The notes beneath the pieces are model-generated. The model was not told where the DNA came from. It saw only the letters and a program-made list of their open reading frames with translations, and made no database searches. Position numbers and translations under genes: made by a program. Shown in pieces: positions 40,649 through 49,538 of a DNA stretch of 64,000 nt. Every line of letters begins with the position of its first letter. Position 1 is the first letter of the stretch. Where the stretch lies: contig CANSRU010000004.1 of NCBI GenBank assembly GCA_947649495.1, forward strand, positions 62,001-126,000, given 5' to 3'. The DNA is from an uncultured Porphyromonadaceae bacterium. GTDB taxonomy: Bacteria > Bacteroidota > Bacteroidia > Bacteroidales > Muribaculaceae.

Positions 40649-42073
40649 TTATTCTACGGCTGTCAGACCCATCTCGCTGCCGAGCCGCAGCATATATTCG
40701 CGTGCTGCCGCATGTTCGTTGGGTATTATCCCGTCGAGCACGGCATCTTTTATGGCATTTTTTATATGGCCTACCGGTGCCGACGGTGGAATGCCAAAGG
40801 TGGTCATTATCTCGGCTCCGTCAATGGGTGGCTGGAAATTACGCAGATTGTCGCGTTCGGTAACATCGGCCATCTTCAGCATTACATTGTCGAAATTCTC
40901 AAGATGCCGGCGCACTTTCTCCTGATTGCGCGATGTGATGTCGGCCCGGCACAGAAGCATCAGGTCGTCGAGATCTTCACCGGCATCGGTTATTAGCCTG
41001 CGCACAGCTGAATCTGTCACCACATCCTCTACAAGCGCTATAGGGCGCATGTGCAGCTCCACCATTTTCTGTACATAGTGCATCGGAGCTCCCATGGGCA
41101 TTTTCATGGCGCGGAATATTTTCGGCACCATCCGTGCCCCTATGAAATTGTGGTTGCGGAATGTCCATCCGGCCTGCTCGTCCCACTTTTTGGTCACAGG
41201 TTTGGCTATGTCGTGCATCAGTGCTGCCCACCGCAGCCATAGATTGTCGGACTTCTCGGCCACGCGGTCAAGCACCATCAGGGTGTGCTCGAAATTATCT
41301 TTATGTCCGCGTCCGCGCACTGTCTCCACCCCCTGCATGGCTGCAAATTCAGGGAAAATGAGCGGAAGTAGACCGGTTCGGGCGAGCAGCTTCCATCCTA
41401 TTGACGGTCTGGTCGACAACATGATTTTGTTGAGTTCGGTGAGGATGCGTTCGCGAGTAATGATGGATATGCGCGATGCGTTGCGCTCTATCGCCTCGAG
41501 AGTGGAGGGGTGTATGGTGAAATCAAGTTGTGTTGCAAACCGTATGGCGCGCATCATGCGCAGGGGGTCGTCAGAAAATGTTATGTCGGGGTCGAGAGGT
41601 GTGCGTATTATCCCGGCATGCAGGTCATCAAGACCATTGTACATGTCGGTAAGTTGGCCGAACCGCTCTTTGTTAACGCAGATAGCCATGGCATTGATGG
41701 TGAAATCGCGCCGTGATATGTCGTCGGCAAGTGACCCATCCTCCACCACCGGATTGCGTGAGTCGGGGCTATACGATTCGCGACGTGTGGCTACAAACTC
41801 CAGTTCCAGCTCGCGATGGCGCACCTGTGCCGTGCCGTATGTGCGGAACACGCTCACATGGGCACCATGACCCAGCATGGTGGCTACTTCGCCGGCTATG
41901 GCTATGCCGCTTCCGGCGCCTACGCTTACGAAGTCTATATCCTTTGACTTGCGGTCGAGAAACAGGTCGCGTACATATCCCCCTATGGCGTGGCACTCAT
42001 ACCCGAGCTTGTCGGCCGCTTCGCCCACGGTGGTGAATGTACGGCGATCTATCCGTTTTAGAATCTTTTCCAT
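40649..42073 (-). CDS. cca: CCA tRNA nucleotidyltransferase with HD domain
   Basis: The 474-residue class II nucleotidyltransferase adds CCA to tRNA 3' ends. Features in order: GGYVRDLFL (about 31-39), the metal-binding DIDF (about 46-49), RRDFTINAMAI (about 140-150), the RM-MRAIRFATQL helix (about 172-184), and a C-terminal HD domain with HDIAKPVTKKW. HD domains in this family may hydrolyse 2',3'-cyclic phosphates. All three tRNA genes in this window lack encoded CCA, so the enzyme is needed for their maturation. It lies 13 bases from the M24 peptidase gene. Confidence 0.9.
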   Translation of the reverse strand: MEKILKRIDRRTFTTVGEAADKLGYECHAIGGYVRDLFLDRKSKDIDFVSVGAGSGIAIAGEVATMLGHGAHVSVFRTYGTAQVRHRELELEFVATRRESYSPDSRNPVVEDGSLADDISRRDFTINAMAICVNKERFGQLTDMYNGLDDLHAGIIRTPLDPDITFSDDPLRMMRAIRFATQLDFTIHPSTLEAIERNASRISIITRERILTELNKIMLSTRPSIGWKLLARTGLLPLIFPEFAAMQGVETVRGRGHKDNFEHTLMVLDRVAEKSDNLWLRWAALMHDIAKPVTKKWDEQAGWTFRNHNFIGARMVPKIFRAMKMPMGAPMHYVQKMVELHMRPIALVEDVVTDSAVRRLITDAGEDLDDLMLLCRADITSRNQEKVRRHLENFDNVMLKMADVTERDNLRNFQPPIDGAEIMTTFGIPPSAPVGHIKNAIKDAVLDGIIPNEHAAAREYMLRLGSEMGLTAVE

Positions 42074-42086
42074 ACCGAAATGTCCA

Positions 42087-43262
42087 TTACATGAGGTCTG
42101 TTATCTCTTCAGGAGCATTAGTCAGGCATTGCATTCCTGAATCGCGGGTTACATGGTAAGTGTTTTCAATGCCGACGGCACCCACATGGGGAATCACGAA
42201 TTTAGGCTCGAGGGCTATCACATTGCCTTCGGCGAGAATGTCGCGGCTACGGGGTGCGATTACCGGCAGCTCGTTTATCTCTATTCCCAGTCCGTGGCCT
42301 ATGAATCCGGCTTTCTGCCTGTGTCCCATGAAATAATGGTACAGTCCAGCTTTTTTTACCATCTCTTCAGCGATATGGAACAGCTCTTTGGCCTCGGTGC
42401 CGGGAGTGCCTGCCACAGCAAGTGCGCGGCATATCTCTATCGACAGCCGGTGGGCGTCGACCGCCTCCTGAGGAAGCTTGCCCACTGAGAATGTACGTGT
42501 CATATCGGTCATGTAGCCGGTGTAATTTCCGTTCACATCCACCATCACGGCGTTGCCTTCTCTTATTATGCTTCCGTTGGAGCCTACCGGTAGCGATGGG
42601 TCGAGTCCCTCGCCACCCATGGCGAAGTCGTAGGGGGTTGGAGTGTCGGCATTGTCGCCGGTGAGCACGTTGCCCATGAATAGCTCCATGCTGTCGCCGC
42701 TTATGCGGAACTGTCCGAGGCATCCTTCGAGACGTGATATCCTCTCTATCTCCACCTGAAGTTCGAGGTCGGTCATGCCGTCACGATAAAGGTGGGGTAT
42801 GCGTCGGTACACGCGCTCCTGCTTTACCCCCGACATGCCTATGCGTTCGAGTTCGTATGCTGTTTTTGTGGCTCTTGCCATGCGCAGTGCCGGCGATGCA
42901 TTCACCACACGGCTTTGCGGGAATACGGCACTGAGACGCATTACTGTGGAATAGGGTGTCAGGTCAAGTTCCAGTCCGATTGTTGCCGGAGGTGTCATGC
43001 CTATGCTTTCGGCTATGAGCTCAGGCTTGTGGACATACACCACACCGTCGCCGGTGAGACCCACCGGACGCCGCACGAAAAATATCACTTCGCCCTGCGC
43101 CGGCAGATAGATATAGCCGGTGAATACCCTTCCGGTAAGATAATATATGTTGGCATTGTCGGTGACGAGCATTGCATCGGCACCGCTGTCGGCCATTGCC
43201 TTGCGCACTTTGGCCAGACGTGTTTCAAATTCTTCGTGAGGAAGCAGCAGTAATTGAGCCAT
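42087..43262 (-). CDS. M24-family metallopeptidase, Xaa-Pro aminopeptidase type
   Basis: The 391-residue cytosolic protein has a creatinase-like N-terminal domain (about 1-150; ADAMLVTDNANIYYLTG) and a pita-bread M24 domain. The five metal ligands can be placed: Asp in MVDVNGNY, Asp in MTDMTRTF, His in FIGHGLGIE, Glu in VIALEPKF and Glu in GIENTYHV. Members release N-terminal residues before proline; dipeptidase activity is an alternative. It lies in the tightly packed minus-strand run, 11 bases from the HAD gene. Confidence 0.88.
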   Translation of the reverse strand: MAQLLLLPHEEFETRLAKVRKAMADSGADAMLVTDNANIYYLTGRVFTGYIYLPAQGEVIFFVRRPVGLTGDGVVYVHKPELIAESIGMTPPATIGLELDLTPYSTVMRLSAVFPQSRVVNASPALRMARATKTAYELERIGMSGVKQERVYRRIPHLYRDGMTDLELQVEIERISRLEGCLGQFRISGDSMELFMGNVLTGDNADTPTPYDFAMGGEGLDPSLPVGSNGSIIREGNAVMVDVNGNYTGYMTDMTRTFSVGKLPQEAVDAHRLSIEICRALAVAGTPGTEAKELFHIAEEMVKKAGLYHYFMGHRQKAGFIGHGLGIEINELPVIAPRSRDILAEGNVIALEPKFVIPHVGAVGIENTYHVTRDSGMQCLTNAPEEITDLM

Positions 43263-43273
43263 TGTTCTTTGAG

Positions 43274-43900
43274 TTAATTTAATAGCATGTCGGCAAGTTC
43301 ATTGAACGAGGATGCCGACATTTCGGCGTCCTGGCAGCTACCGAAGCCGTATGCGGCATGTATCATCGGTATGCCTGCAGCGTGTGCGCTGTCGCAGTCG
43401 CCCTGGGTGTCGCCTATGTACACCGGCCGTTTCATGTCGTGGCGTTCCATAAGCAGCCGTATGTTGCCCTCTTTGGGCAGTCCGGTCTCGCCGTTGGTAA
43501 GTGTGTCGGTAAAATATCCGGCAAGCCCGGTATATTTGAGGAAATATTCCAGTCCCTTTTCCCCGCAGTTGCTCACCATGTACATCTTGTAATGTCGGGC
43601 AAGTTCGGGTATGTACCGGGCCACACCCGGGTAGAGTGTGCCACCGAGCTTAGGCATCAGTTCGTCGTCCACCTCTTTTATCTGTCTGAATAGCTCCGCG
43701 CGGTCTATCCCTGCAGGAGCTATCAGGTCGGTAATCTTGTCAAGAGGTAGCCCCATGCAGTCAAGCAGCTGATGGCGTGTCACCTCGGCTGTGATACCCA
43801 TGCGGCTGTAGGCGGTGTTCCATATTTTGCAATACGTGTCCACGGCATCCCACAGTGTTCCGTCCATGTCAAAAATCAGACTGTCGAATTTCTGCTCCAT
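43274..43900 (-). CDS. HAD-superfamily phosphatase
   Basis: The 208-residue protein has HAD motif I (FDMDGTLWD, nucleophile Asp about 10), motif II (MVSNCG, about 109), a Lys before motif IV (LPKEGN) and motif IV (YIGDTQGDCDSA, about 160). The helical cap at about 20-80 makes it a subclass I, phosphoglycolate phosphatase/PGMB-like enzyme. The substrate is unknown. It is 8 bases from gldH and 11 from the peptidase gene. Confidence 0.85.
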   Translation of the reverse strand: MEQKFDSLIFDMDGTLWDAVDTYCKIWNTAYSRMGITAEVTRHQLLDCMGLPLDKITDLIAPAGIDRAELFRQIKEVDDELMPKLGGTLYPGVARYIPELARHYKMYMVSNCGEKGLEYFLKYTGLAGYFTDTLTNGETGLPKEGNIRLLMERHDMKRPVYIGDTQGDCDSAHAAGIPMIHAAYGFGSCQDAEMSASSFNELADMLLN

Positions 43901-43908
43901 AATTGATG

Positions 43909-44373
43909 TTATATTTCGGGCGAGGCCACAGTGATACCTATCATTTCTATCCCTTTGAGCGTGTCAATCCTCATTATATGCCTTATGTAAACGTGCGATG
44001 AATCGGCTATGTTCACACCTGTAGCCACCATGGTCTCATATTGGTACGATGGGCCTATCCCTTTGCCGTGCCACCGTCCGTATATGTCGGCGAGGTCCAT
44101 GTTGATGGTGTCGCGGCGACGGTTGCCGTCAGCGCCATGTGTTATTTCGAGCCACAGATTGCGGAATTCATAGCTGTTGTTGTGGCGTATGGCTACGCTG
44201 AGATTCCTTACATTTGTGGAGTCGAGGGCTGTGGGGCATATATCTACAGTGTCGCCGTAGGCCCATCCTTTTGGGTCTATATGAACAAAGTGGCTATAAT
44301 CATTATGCTTGGGCGCGCATGCACCCAAGCATAAAATCAATGCAGTTGTAATTATGTAAGGCAATTTACCCAT
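43909..44373 (-). CDS. gldH: Gliding-motility lipoprotein GldH-like
   Basis: The 154-residue protein starts at 44373 (MGKLPYIITTA), inside the 3' end of ricT (8-base overlap). The lipobox LGAC (Cys about 19) is followed by a single beta-rich domain: SHFVHIDPKGWAYGDTV, IRHNNSYEFRNLWLEI, DIYGRWHGKGIGPSYQYE. This strand pattern matches the GldH family. GldH is needed for gliding in Flavobacterium but occurs in non-gliding Bacteroidales. Its precise role there is unknown. It is probably on the periplasmic face of the outer membrane. Confidence 0.85.
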   Translation of the reverse strand: MGKLPYIITTALILCLGACAPKHNDYSHFVHIDPKGWAYGDTVDICPTALDSTNVRNLSVAIRHNNSYEFRNLWLEITHGADGNRRRDTINMDLADIYGRWHGKGIGPSYQYETMVATGVNIADSSHVYIRHIMRIDTLKGIEMIGITVASPEI

Positions 44374-45679
44374 TTTGACTCTGGTTGTTGTTTGAGGGAG
44401 TGTTGTCCGGTCTGTCGCCTTTGGGTTTCCTTCTGTCGCCGTGCGGACGGTTGCGCCGTTCACCGCCTTGTCTGTTCCCCTTGGGCTTTTCGGAGCGTTG
44501 CTGGGTTTGCTCGTCGGCTCCGTCGGGCTCTTTCGGTCCTTTCGGCTTTGGCTTGCGCTTCTTACGTTTTTTATTGTCGAAGCGGTTTATGTTGTCCTGG
44601 TCCAGAAGGTCGGCGTATGGCTTTTTGGAGTCACTTTCGGCCTGTCCGTCGGGCTGTAGGGTGAGCGGTTTTTCCCCCTGTTTGTTCATGGCCATGATCT
44701 CGAATGCCCTGTCGGCTGAGATTGTGACCAGATTGGCGGGAATCGACTTGTCGGTGCTGTAGGTTATCATCCGGTTGAACACATCGTACTTGAAGTGGTA
44801 ATATGTGTTGTCGGCGGTCTCGAGCCTTACATCCTTCGATGGCATCCGCTTGAGATTTTCCACGTATGCGTCGACCTCGAAGTTTAGGCAGCATTTCAGT
44901 TTCGCGCACTGCCCGGCCAATTTCTGTGGGTTGAGCGATATGTCCTGAAACCGGGCTGCCGCAGTGCCTACGGATACGAAGTTGGTCATCCAGCTTGCGC
45001 AGCACAGCGGACGTCCGCAGGGCCCTATGCCACCTATGCGGCCTGCTTCCTGACGGGCGCCGATCTGCTTCATCTCTATGCGCACCTTAAACGCATCGGC
45101 CAGCACCTTTATGAGCTGACGGAAATCCACACGCTCGTCGGCTATGTAGTAGAAGATGGCCTTGTTGCCATCGCCCTGATACTCCACATCGCCTATCTTC
45201 ATGTTGAGTTTCAGGTCCTCGGCTATCTTACGGGCACGTATCATGGTGTCGTTTTCCTTGGCCTTTGCCTCCTCATATCGCTCGAGATCGGCCGGTTTGG
45301 CCTTGCGCAGCACCCGGCGTATCTCGGTGTCGGGTTTCACATTGGCTTTCTTCATCTGCAGGAGCACGAGCTGACCGGTGAGTGTCACCTGTCCCACATC
45401 GTGTCCCGGAGCCATCTCCACGGCCACCATGTCGCCTGTTTCGAGTGGCAGATGGAGCGAGTTCCTGAAAAATCCCTTGCGGGTGTTCTTGAACTGCACC
45501 TCCACGATGTCGCATCCCGCCATGCTTCCGGGTATGTCATCGAGCCAGTTGTAACAGTTGAGCTTGCCGCGTGGAGGCTCATACGAGCTTCTGCGGCATC
45601 CGCACTGTTTCGGCTGTGCGTCCGCGTCCTCGCGCATCTCATCGTCGGTCTGACGGTTGTCTTTGTTGTCAGATGTCAT
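44366..45679 (-). CDS. ricT: PSP1-domain protein RicT (YaaT-like)
   Basis: The 437-residue protein has a central PSP1 domain (about 60-330) with the Cys motifs GPCGRPLCCASW and CAKLKCCLNFE. An N-terminal Cys-rich stretch (QCGCRRS) precedes it, and a long disordered Lys/Arg/Pro/Gln tail follows (about 350-437; KKRKKRKPKPKGPKEP). In Bacillus, RicT forms a complex with RicA and RicF that binds [4Fe-4S] clusters and steers RNase Y processing. Here the gene lies 18 bases downstream of rny, a strong contextual match. The basic tail may bind RNA (inference). No ricA or ricF is in the window. Confidence 0.88.
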   Translation of the reverse strand: MTSDNKDNRQTDDEMREDADAQPKQCGCRRSSYEPPRGKLNCYNWLDDIPGSMAGCDIVEVQFKNTRKGFFRNSLHLPLETGDMVAVEMAPGHDVGQVTLTGQLVLLQMKKANVKPDTEIRRVLRKAKPADLERYEEAKAKENDTMIRARKIAEDLKLNMKIGDVEYQGDGNKAIFYYIADERVDFRQLIKVLADAFKVRIEMKQIGARQEAGRIGGIGPCGRPLCCASWMTNFVSVGTAAARFQDISLNPQKLAGQCAKLKCCLNFEVDAYVENLKRMPSKDVRLETADNTYYHFKYDVFNRMITYSTDKSIPANLVTISADRAFEIMAMNKQGEKPLTLQPDGQAESDSKKPYADLLDQDNINRFDNKKRKKRKPKPKGPKEPDGADEQTQQRSEKPKGNRQGGERRNRPHGDRRKPKGDRPDNTPSNNNQSQNG

Positions 45680-45697
45680 TGTTTGCGTGCGTTGCTG

Positions 45698-47239
45698 TTA
45701 TTTTGCGAAGCTCACCGAACGGGTCTCACGGATCACGGTTATTTTCACCTGACCCGGATAAGTCATCTCGTCCTGTATGCGTTTAGCTATCTCTGTCGAC
45801 AGTTTTTCTGTCTCGGCATCGTCTATTTTGTCGGCGCCTACTATCACGCGCAACTCGCGTCCGGCCTGTATGGCGTATGTCTTGATTACTCCGGGATACG
45901 ACAGTGCGAGCTGTTCAAGGTCGTTCAGACGCTTGATATAGGCCTCCACCATTTCGCGGCGTGCACCGGGACGTGCGCCAGATATGGCGTCGCACACCTG
46001 TACGATGGGCGCCAACAGCGAGGTCATCTCCACCTCATCGTGGTGTGCGCCTATGGCATTGCATATTTCAGGCTTCTCCTTGTATTTCTCGGCAAGTTTC
46101 ATGCCAAGGAGTGCGTGGGGCAGTTCGGGCTCTTCGTCGGGCACTTTGCCTATGTCGTGGAGCAATCCGGCGCGGCGTGCTTTCTTGGGGTTAAGGCCAA
46201 GTTCCGAAGCCATCACGGCACATAGATTGGCCGTTTCGCGCGAGTGTTGCAGCAGGTTCTGTCCGTAGCTCGAACGATATTTCATCTTACCCACCATGCG
46301 CACAAGTTCGGGATGCAGACCATGTATGCCGAGGTCTATGGCTGTGCGTTTGCCGGTCTCGATTATCTCCTCCTCAACCTGACGGCGCACCTTGGCCACC
46401 ACCTCTTCGATGCGTGCCGGATGGATTCGTCCGTCGGTTACAAGCTGGTGCAATGCCAGACGGGCTATCTCGCGGCGCACGGGGTCGAAACCTGAAAGCA
46501 CTATGGCCTCGGGGGTATCGTCCACTATGATTTCTATGCCTGTCGCAGCCTCGAGAGCGCGTATGTTACGGCCTTCGCGGCCTATTATGCGTCCCTTTAT
46601 TTCGTCCGAGTCGATTTGGAACACAGTCACCGAGTTTTCAATCGCTGTCTCGGTGGCCACACGCTGTATCGACTGCACCACTATTCTCTTTGCCTCTTTG
46701 TTGGCTGTGAGTTTGGCTTCGTCCATTATGTCGTTGATGTAGCTCTGAGCGGCGGTCTTGGCCTCATCTTTCAGCGACTCCACCAGCTTCTCGCGTGCTT
46801 CCTCCGACGAAAGCCCCGACACACGCTCCAGTTCCTCCTGGGCTTTGCGGCGCATGGCGTCAAGTTCGGTCTGTTTCACCTCGGTGGCGGCGAGCTGTTC
46901 CTCGAGTTTCGAGCGGGTCTGTTCTATTTCGTTGCGGTTGCGCTGGTTCTCGCTCTGCTGTTGGTTGAGCTGAAGTTCGCGCTGCTTGAGCTTGCCCTCT
47001 ATCGACTGGGCTTTCGACATGCGCTGCTGTGCCTGTTTCTCAGCCTCGGCCACTATGCGCAGTTCCTCCTCGCGGGCCTCAAGAAGTTTGTTCTTTTTAA
47101 TCACATCAGCTTCATTGTTTGCCTCCTCGATGATTATTTTGGCACGGCTTTGCGCCATGTTTTTCTGAATTATCAGTGTGCCTGCAATGCCTATTGCAAG
47201 GGCCACTATGGCTACTACCAGGTAAATTATGATGTCCAT
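45698..47239 (-). CDS. rny: Ribonuclease Y
   Basis: The 513-residue membrane-anchored endoribonuclease starts mRNA decay. It has one N-terminal transmembrane helix (residues 3-25), a long coiled coil (about 30-170), a KH RNA-binding domain with [15 protein letters not shown] (about 215-229), and an HD domain with LLQHSRETA and [13 protein letters not shown]. All elements are intact and the length equals that of B. subtilis RNase Y (520). It lies downstream of the probable 6S RNA and zapA, and upstream of ricT. Confidence 0.96.
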   Translation of the reverse strand: MDIIIYLVVAIVALAIGIAGTLIIQKNMAQSRAKIIIEEANNEADVIKKNKLLEAREEELRIVAEAEKQAQQRMSKAQSIEGKLKQRELQLNQQQSENQRNRNEIEQTRSKLEEQLAATEVKQTELDAMRRKAQEELERVSGLSSEEAREKLVESLKDEAKTAAQSYINDIMDEAKLTANKEAKRIVVQSIQRVATETAIENSVTVFQIDSDEIKGRIIGREGRNIRALEAATGIEIIVDDTPEAIVLSGFDPVRREIARLALHQLVTDGRIHPARIEEVVAKVRRQVEEEIIETGKRTAIDLGIHGLHPELVRMVGKMKYRSSYGQNLLQHSRETANLCAVMASELGLNPKKARRAGLLHDIGKVPDEEPELPHALLGMKLAEKYKEKPEICNAIGAHHDEVEMTSLLAPIVQVCDAISGARPGARREMVEAYIKRLNDLEQLALSYPGVIKTYAIQAGRELRVIVGADKIDDAETEKLSTEIAKRIQDEMTYPGQVKITVIRETRSVSFAK

Positions 47240-47299
47240 GGGTTCCTAAGTGATTTATTTGTTGGTTTTTGTTCTAAATTTTGTTTATATAAGGTTATA

Positions 47300-47515
47300 A
47301 AAAAGCTGCATCAATAATCCGGTGGCGCGTGGCTTTCGCCGTAAGCGTGCGGATTGTTGTGCAGGACTTGCAAAAAACGGTTGCCCTTTCCGGCAATCGC
47401 CCGACCATCGGCCTCCCCGCCATCATTATCTTGCGGAGTGTCGGGTCGCGGTCTTTCTGAGATGGCGCTGCTGTGGTTGCCGGGCTCTCTCGCCCTCGTG
47501 CCGTGGCAGCGTGGT
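47300..47515 (-). ncRNA. ssrS: Probable 6S RNA between zapA and rny
   Basis: This 279-base gap (47240-47518) has no convincing coding frame. On the minus strand it is unusually GC-rich for an intergenic region and folds by eye into several stems. GCTGC (complement of 47506-47510) pairs with GCAGC about 35 bases on, enclosing a GGGC-GAGAGA-GCCC hairpin. CGCCATC pairs with GATGGCG about 35 bases later. A TTGCC/GGCAA hairpin follows. It ends in GCAGCTTTTTTAT. In many bacteria 6S RNA is linked to zapA, and I recall it annotated between zapA and rny in Bacteroidales. 6S RNA mimics an open promoter and sequesters housekeeping RNA polymerase. The ends are approximate. Confidence 0.6.
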
Positions 47516-47518
47516 TTG

Positions 47519-47797
47519 TTACTTCAACAGTGCGTCAAGGTTCGCGTTAAACTCGTCGAGCATCTCGTCGAGCTCCTTGGTCTGCATCCTGAGGGTGGTG
47601 TAACCTCGGGCAAATAGCAATATCACCATGGCGAGCACCTCTTTTTCAGGGCTGTCCTTGAATCGCTTCTTATATACGTCGTAGGCGTGGTTCACCTCTT
47701 TGGCCACCGCCCGGAGCAGTTCCTCCTCCTCGGGGTGTATGTTGAGGCTCAGGGCCACATCGCCTATGCGCAGGTTTATGTCAAGTTTATCTCTCAT
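47519..47797 (-). CDS. zapA: Cell division protein ZapA
   Basis: The 92-residue protein has the ZapA pattern: an N-terminal beta segment (KLDINLRIGDVALSLNIHPEEEELLRAVAKEVN) and a C-terminal coiled coil (about 45-92; LAMVILLFARGYTTLRMQTKELDEML). ZapA tetramers cross-link FtsZ filaments at the division ring. It is 4 bases from the preceding coiled-coil gene and immediately upstream of the putative 6S RNA. Confidence 0.88.
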   Translation of the reverse strand: MRDKLDINLRIGDVALSLNIHPEEEELLRAVAKEVNHAYDVYKKRFKDSPEKEVLAMVILLFARGYTTLRMQTKELDEMLDEFNANLDALLK

Positions 47798-47801
47798 CGC
47801 A

Positions 47802-48095
47802 TCATTCGGTTAGTTCGTTGATGCATTTGTCGATGTCCCGCACCAATTCGGCTAAAATTGCCCGGCTTCGCTCCACATTCTCACGCGAGGGAACCAACGT
47901 GGTCACCACTTGCAGGCTCTCTATCTGCTGGCGCATAATGTCCATTTCCTTGCGCTGCCGCTCCATTTCTTTGTTGAGCTGTTCTATTGTGGCGTCTGCT
48001 TCACGCTTCTCATCGAGCAATGTAAGGTAGCGCTCAGTCAGTAGCTGCGCCTTACTTCTCAGAATGTCCAAACGTTGCTGCAGGTTGCCGGCCAT
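47802..48095 (-). CDS. Small coiled-coil protein paired with ZapA
   Basis: The 97-residue protein is almost wholly a coiled coil (LRSKAQLLTERYLTLLDEKREAD, IEQLNKEMERQRKEMDIMRQQIESL) with a short C-terminal helix (NVERSRAILAELVRDIDKCINELTE). It has no signal peptide. It precedes zapA by 4 bases. A ZapB-like function at the division septum is suggested by size, shape and linkage only; sequence similarity to E. coli ZapB is not evident to me. Confidence 0.78.
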   Translation of the reverse strand: MAGNLQQRLDILRSKAQLLTERYLTLLDEKREADATIEQLNKEMERQRKEMDIMRQQIESLQVVTTLVPSRENVERSRAILAELVRDIDKCINELTE

Positions 48096-48113
48096 TTTTA
48101 TGCTAAATTTTCA

Positions 48114-48121
48114 CAAAAGTA
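48114..48121 (-). promoter_or_regulatory. -7 box of the zapA unit
   Basis: The complement of CAAAAGTA is TACTTTTG, 18 bases before the coiled-coil gene's start codon. The -33 element is unclear. Confidence 0.5.
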
Positions 48122-48185
48122 ATGATAAAAATCAGAATTATCACTATCGTGGCGGCTGTTTTTTTGTGCTGTAGGCAGTATTTGT

Positions 48186-49538
48186 TCAATTTTTTCGGCC
48201 CACTATGTATATCGGGTGGTATGTGAGCGAGGTGATTCCTGCGTTGATTATTGATTTTGCGCGCATGGGGGTTGTGTTGGTGGCGTTGACCCCTGTGTTG
48301 TGGATATGGCGCAGCAGCTCGAGCGGCGAGTCGAAATGCAGGGTTATCTGTTCTTCGGTTATGGTGCAGTGGCTTAGGAGCTTGTCTGTGATTTTCCGCC
48401 AGCCTTCGGCCGATATGTATCGTGGTGCGTCTGGCAGCAGTGGCTGGAGTTCCGTGAAGTTGTCGGGGCCGAATGTCGATAGCGCTATTGTGCCGCCCGC
48501 TCTCAGCGCCCGTTCGCACTGCTTGACAAATGCGGCCGGGGAGTTGAACCATTGGATGGTCGATGAGCTTGCTATTATGTCTATGGACTCATCGGCCACG
48601 CGCATTATTTCAGTCTCGGCATCGCATGTCAGGTGTTCGCCCGGCAGCTCGTCCGGAATGTCGGTCAGGTCCCACAGTGTGGTGTGCGCGGGCCACAGTC
48701 TGCTGTGGATTAGTCTGGTCAGCATGCCGGTGCCTGTTCCTATCTCGAGCAGTTTCCCGGTCTTGGCACGGTCTGTGGCGTGGAGCAGCATATCTGCTAA
48801 TTTTTCGGCTACATGTGCCTGTATGCTGGCGTTTGTGTCGTATCCGTCGGCAGCTTTGCCGAAGCGTTGACGTATCAGCGGTTTGCACGATATGGTGGCG
48901 TCTATTATCTTGCGGAAGTCCGGCAGGTGTCCACCCTCCATGTCTCTTACATCGTGGTGCCCGGCCCATGCGTTGTGCTGGTTGGTTGTCGGCACTATCA
49001 TGTCGCGGTCGGAGATATACACCGTGTCCCATCCGCAACTGTGGCTGCTGATGTGTGGCAGCGAGGCTATGCTCTCAAGCTCGGCGCGCAGATTTTCCAT
49101 GTCGCGTTGGGGCGCGTTTTTCTGGAAATCGCTGAATGCTGTGGCTGAACCGCACATTCTCCGCTGGAACTTCGCGAGTGTTCCGGCCGAAAGGTGTTCC
49201 AGTGTGCCCTTGAATATCTCTGTCGGTATTCCTTTGTGGTCGTCCACCGGGTGGTGGGTGCCGTTCACGGCTATCTTGGCCGTTATGGGCAGCTCGGTAT
49301 GGCTGTTGATGAACATAGCCGCCGGAACCACCCCAAACGACCATGCCACCACGCATATCTCCTCATATTGTCCGAGCCTGTCGATGCACGGAAATTCCAT
49401 CGAGCTGTAGTCGTATGCCACCGCGAGGTCATAGTCGCTTCGTGTCAGATGCGACAGTGGCCTGTGGTCCATGCTCCATCCTGCGAATATGAGCAGCAGT
49501 CGCCCGGCTTTGCCCGATGTCACGAATTCCACCTTCAT
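48186..49538 (-). CDS. bioGC: BioG-BioC fusion: pimeloyl-ACP methyl ester esterase and malonyl-ACP O-methyltransferase
   Basis: The 450-residue protein joins two enzymes of pimelate synthesis. Residues 1-205 are a BioG-type alpha/beta hydrolase: FAGWSMD near the N-terminus, the nucleophile Ser in VVAWSFGVVPA (about 65), and a His in MEGGHLPDF (about 200). Residues about 220-450 are a SAM methyltransferase with KLLEIGTGTGMLTRLI (motif I), IIASSSTIQWF and ALRAGGTIALSTFG, as in BioC. BioC methylates malonyl-ACP so that fatty acid synthase can extend it; BioG removes the methyl ester at the end. Such fusions are known in Bacteroides. It overlaps bioF by 4 bases. Confidence 0.9.
   Translation of the reverse strand: MKVEFVTSGKAGRLLLIFAGWSMDHRPLSHLTRSDYDLAVAYDYSSMEFPCIDRLGQYEEICVVAWSFGVVPAAMFINSHTELPITAKIAVNGTHHPVDDHKGIPTEIFKGTLEHLSAGTLAKFQRRMCGSATAFSDFQKNAPQRDMENLRAELESIASLPHISSHSCGWDTVYISDRDMIVPTTNQHNAWAGHHDVRDMEGGHLPDFRKIIDATISCKPLIRQRFGKAADGYDTNASIQAHVAEKLADMLLHATDRAKTGKLLEIGTGTGMLTRLIHSRLWPAHTTLWDLTDIPDELPGEHLTCDAETEIMRVADESIDIIASSSTIQWFNSPAAFVKQCERALRAGGTIALSTFGPDNFTELQPLLPDAPRYISAEGWRKITDKLLSHCTITEEQITLHFDSPLELLRHIHNTGVNATNTTPMRAKSIINAGITSLTYHPIYIVGRKN

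Noticed and set aside
47322-47603. Plus-strand frame in the rny-zapA gap
   Set aside because: It runs through the zapA 3' end and a region better explained as structured RNA; its Arg/Cys/Ser-rich translation is not protein-like.
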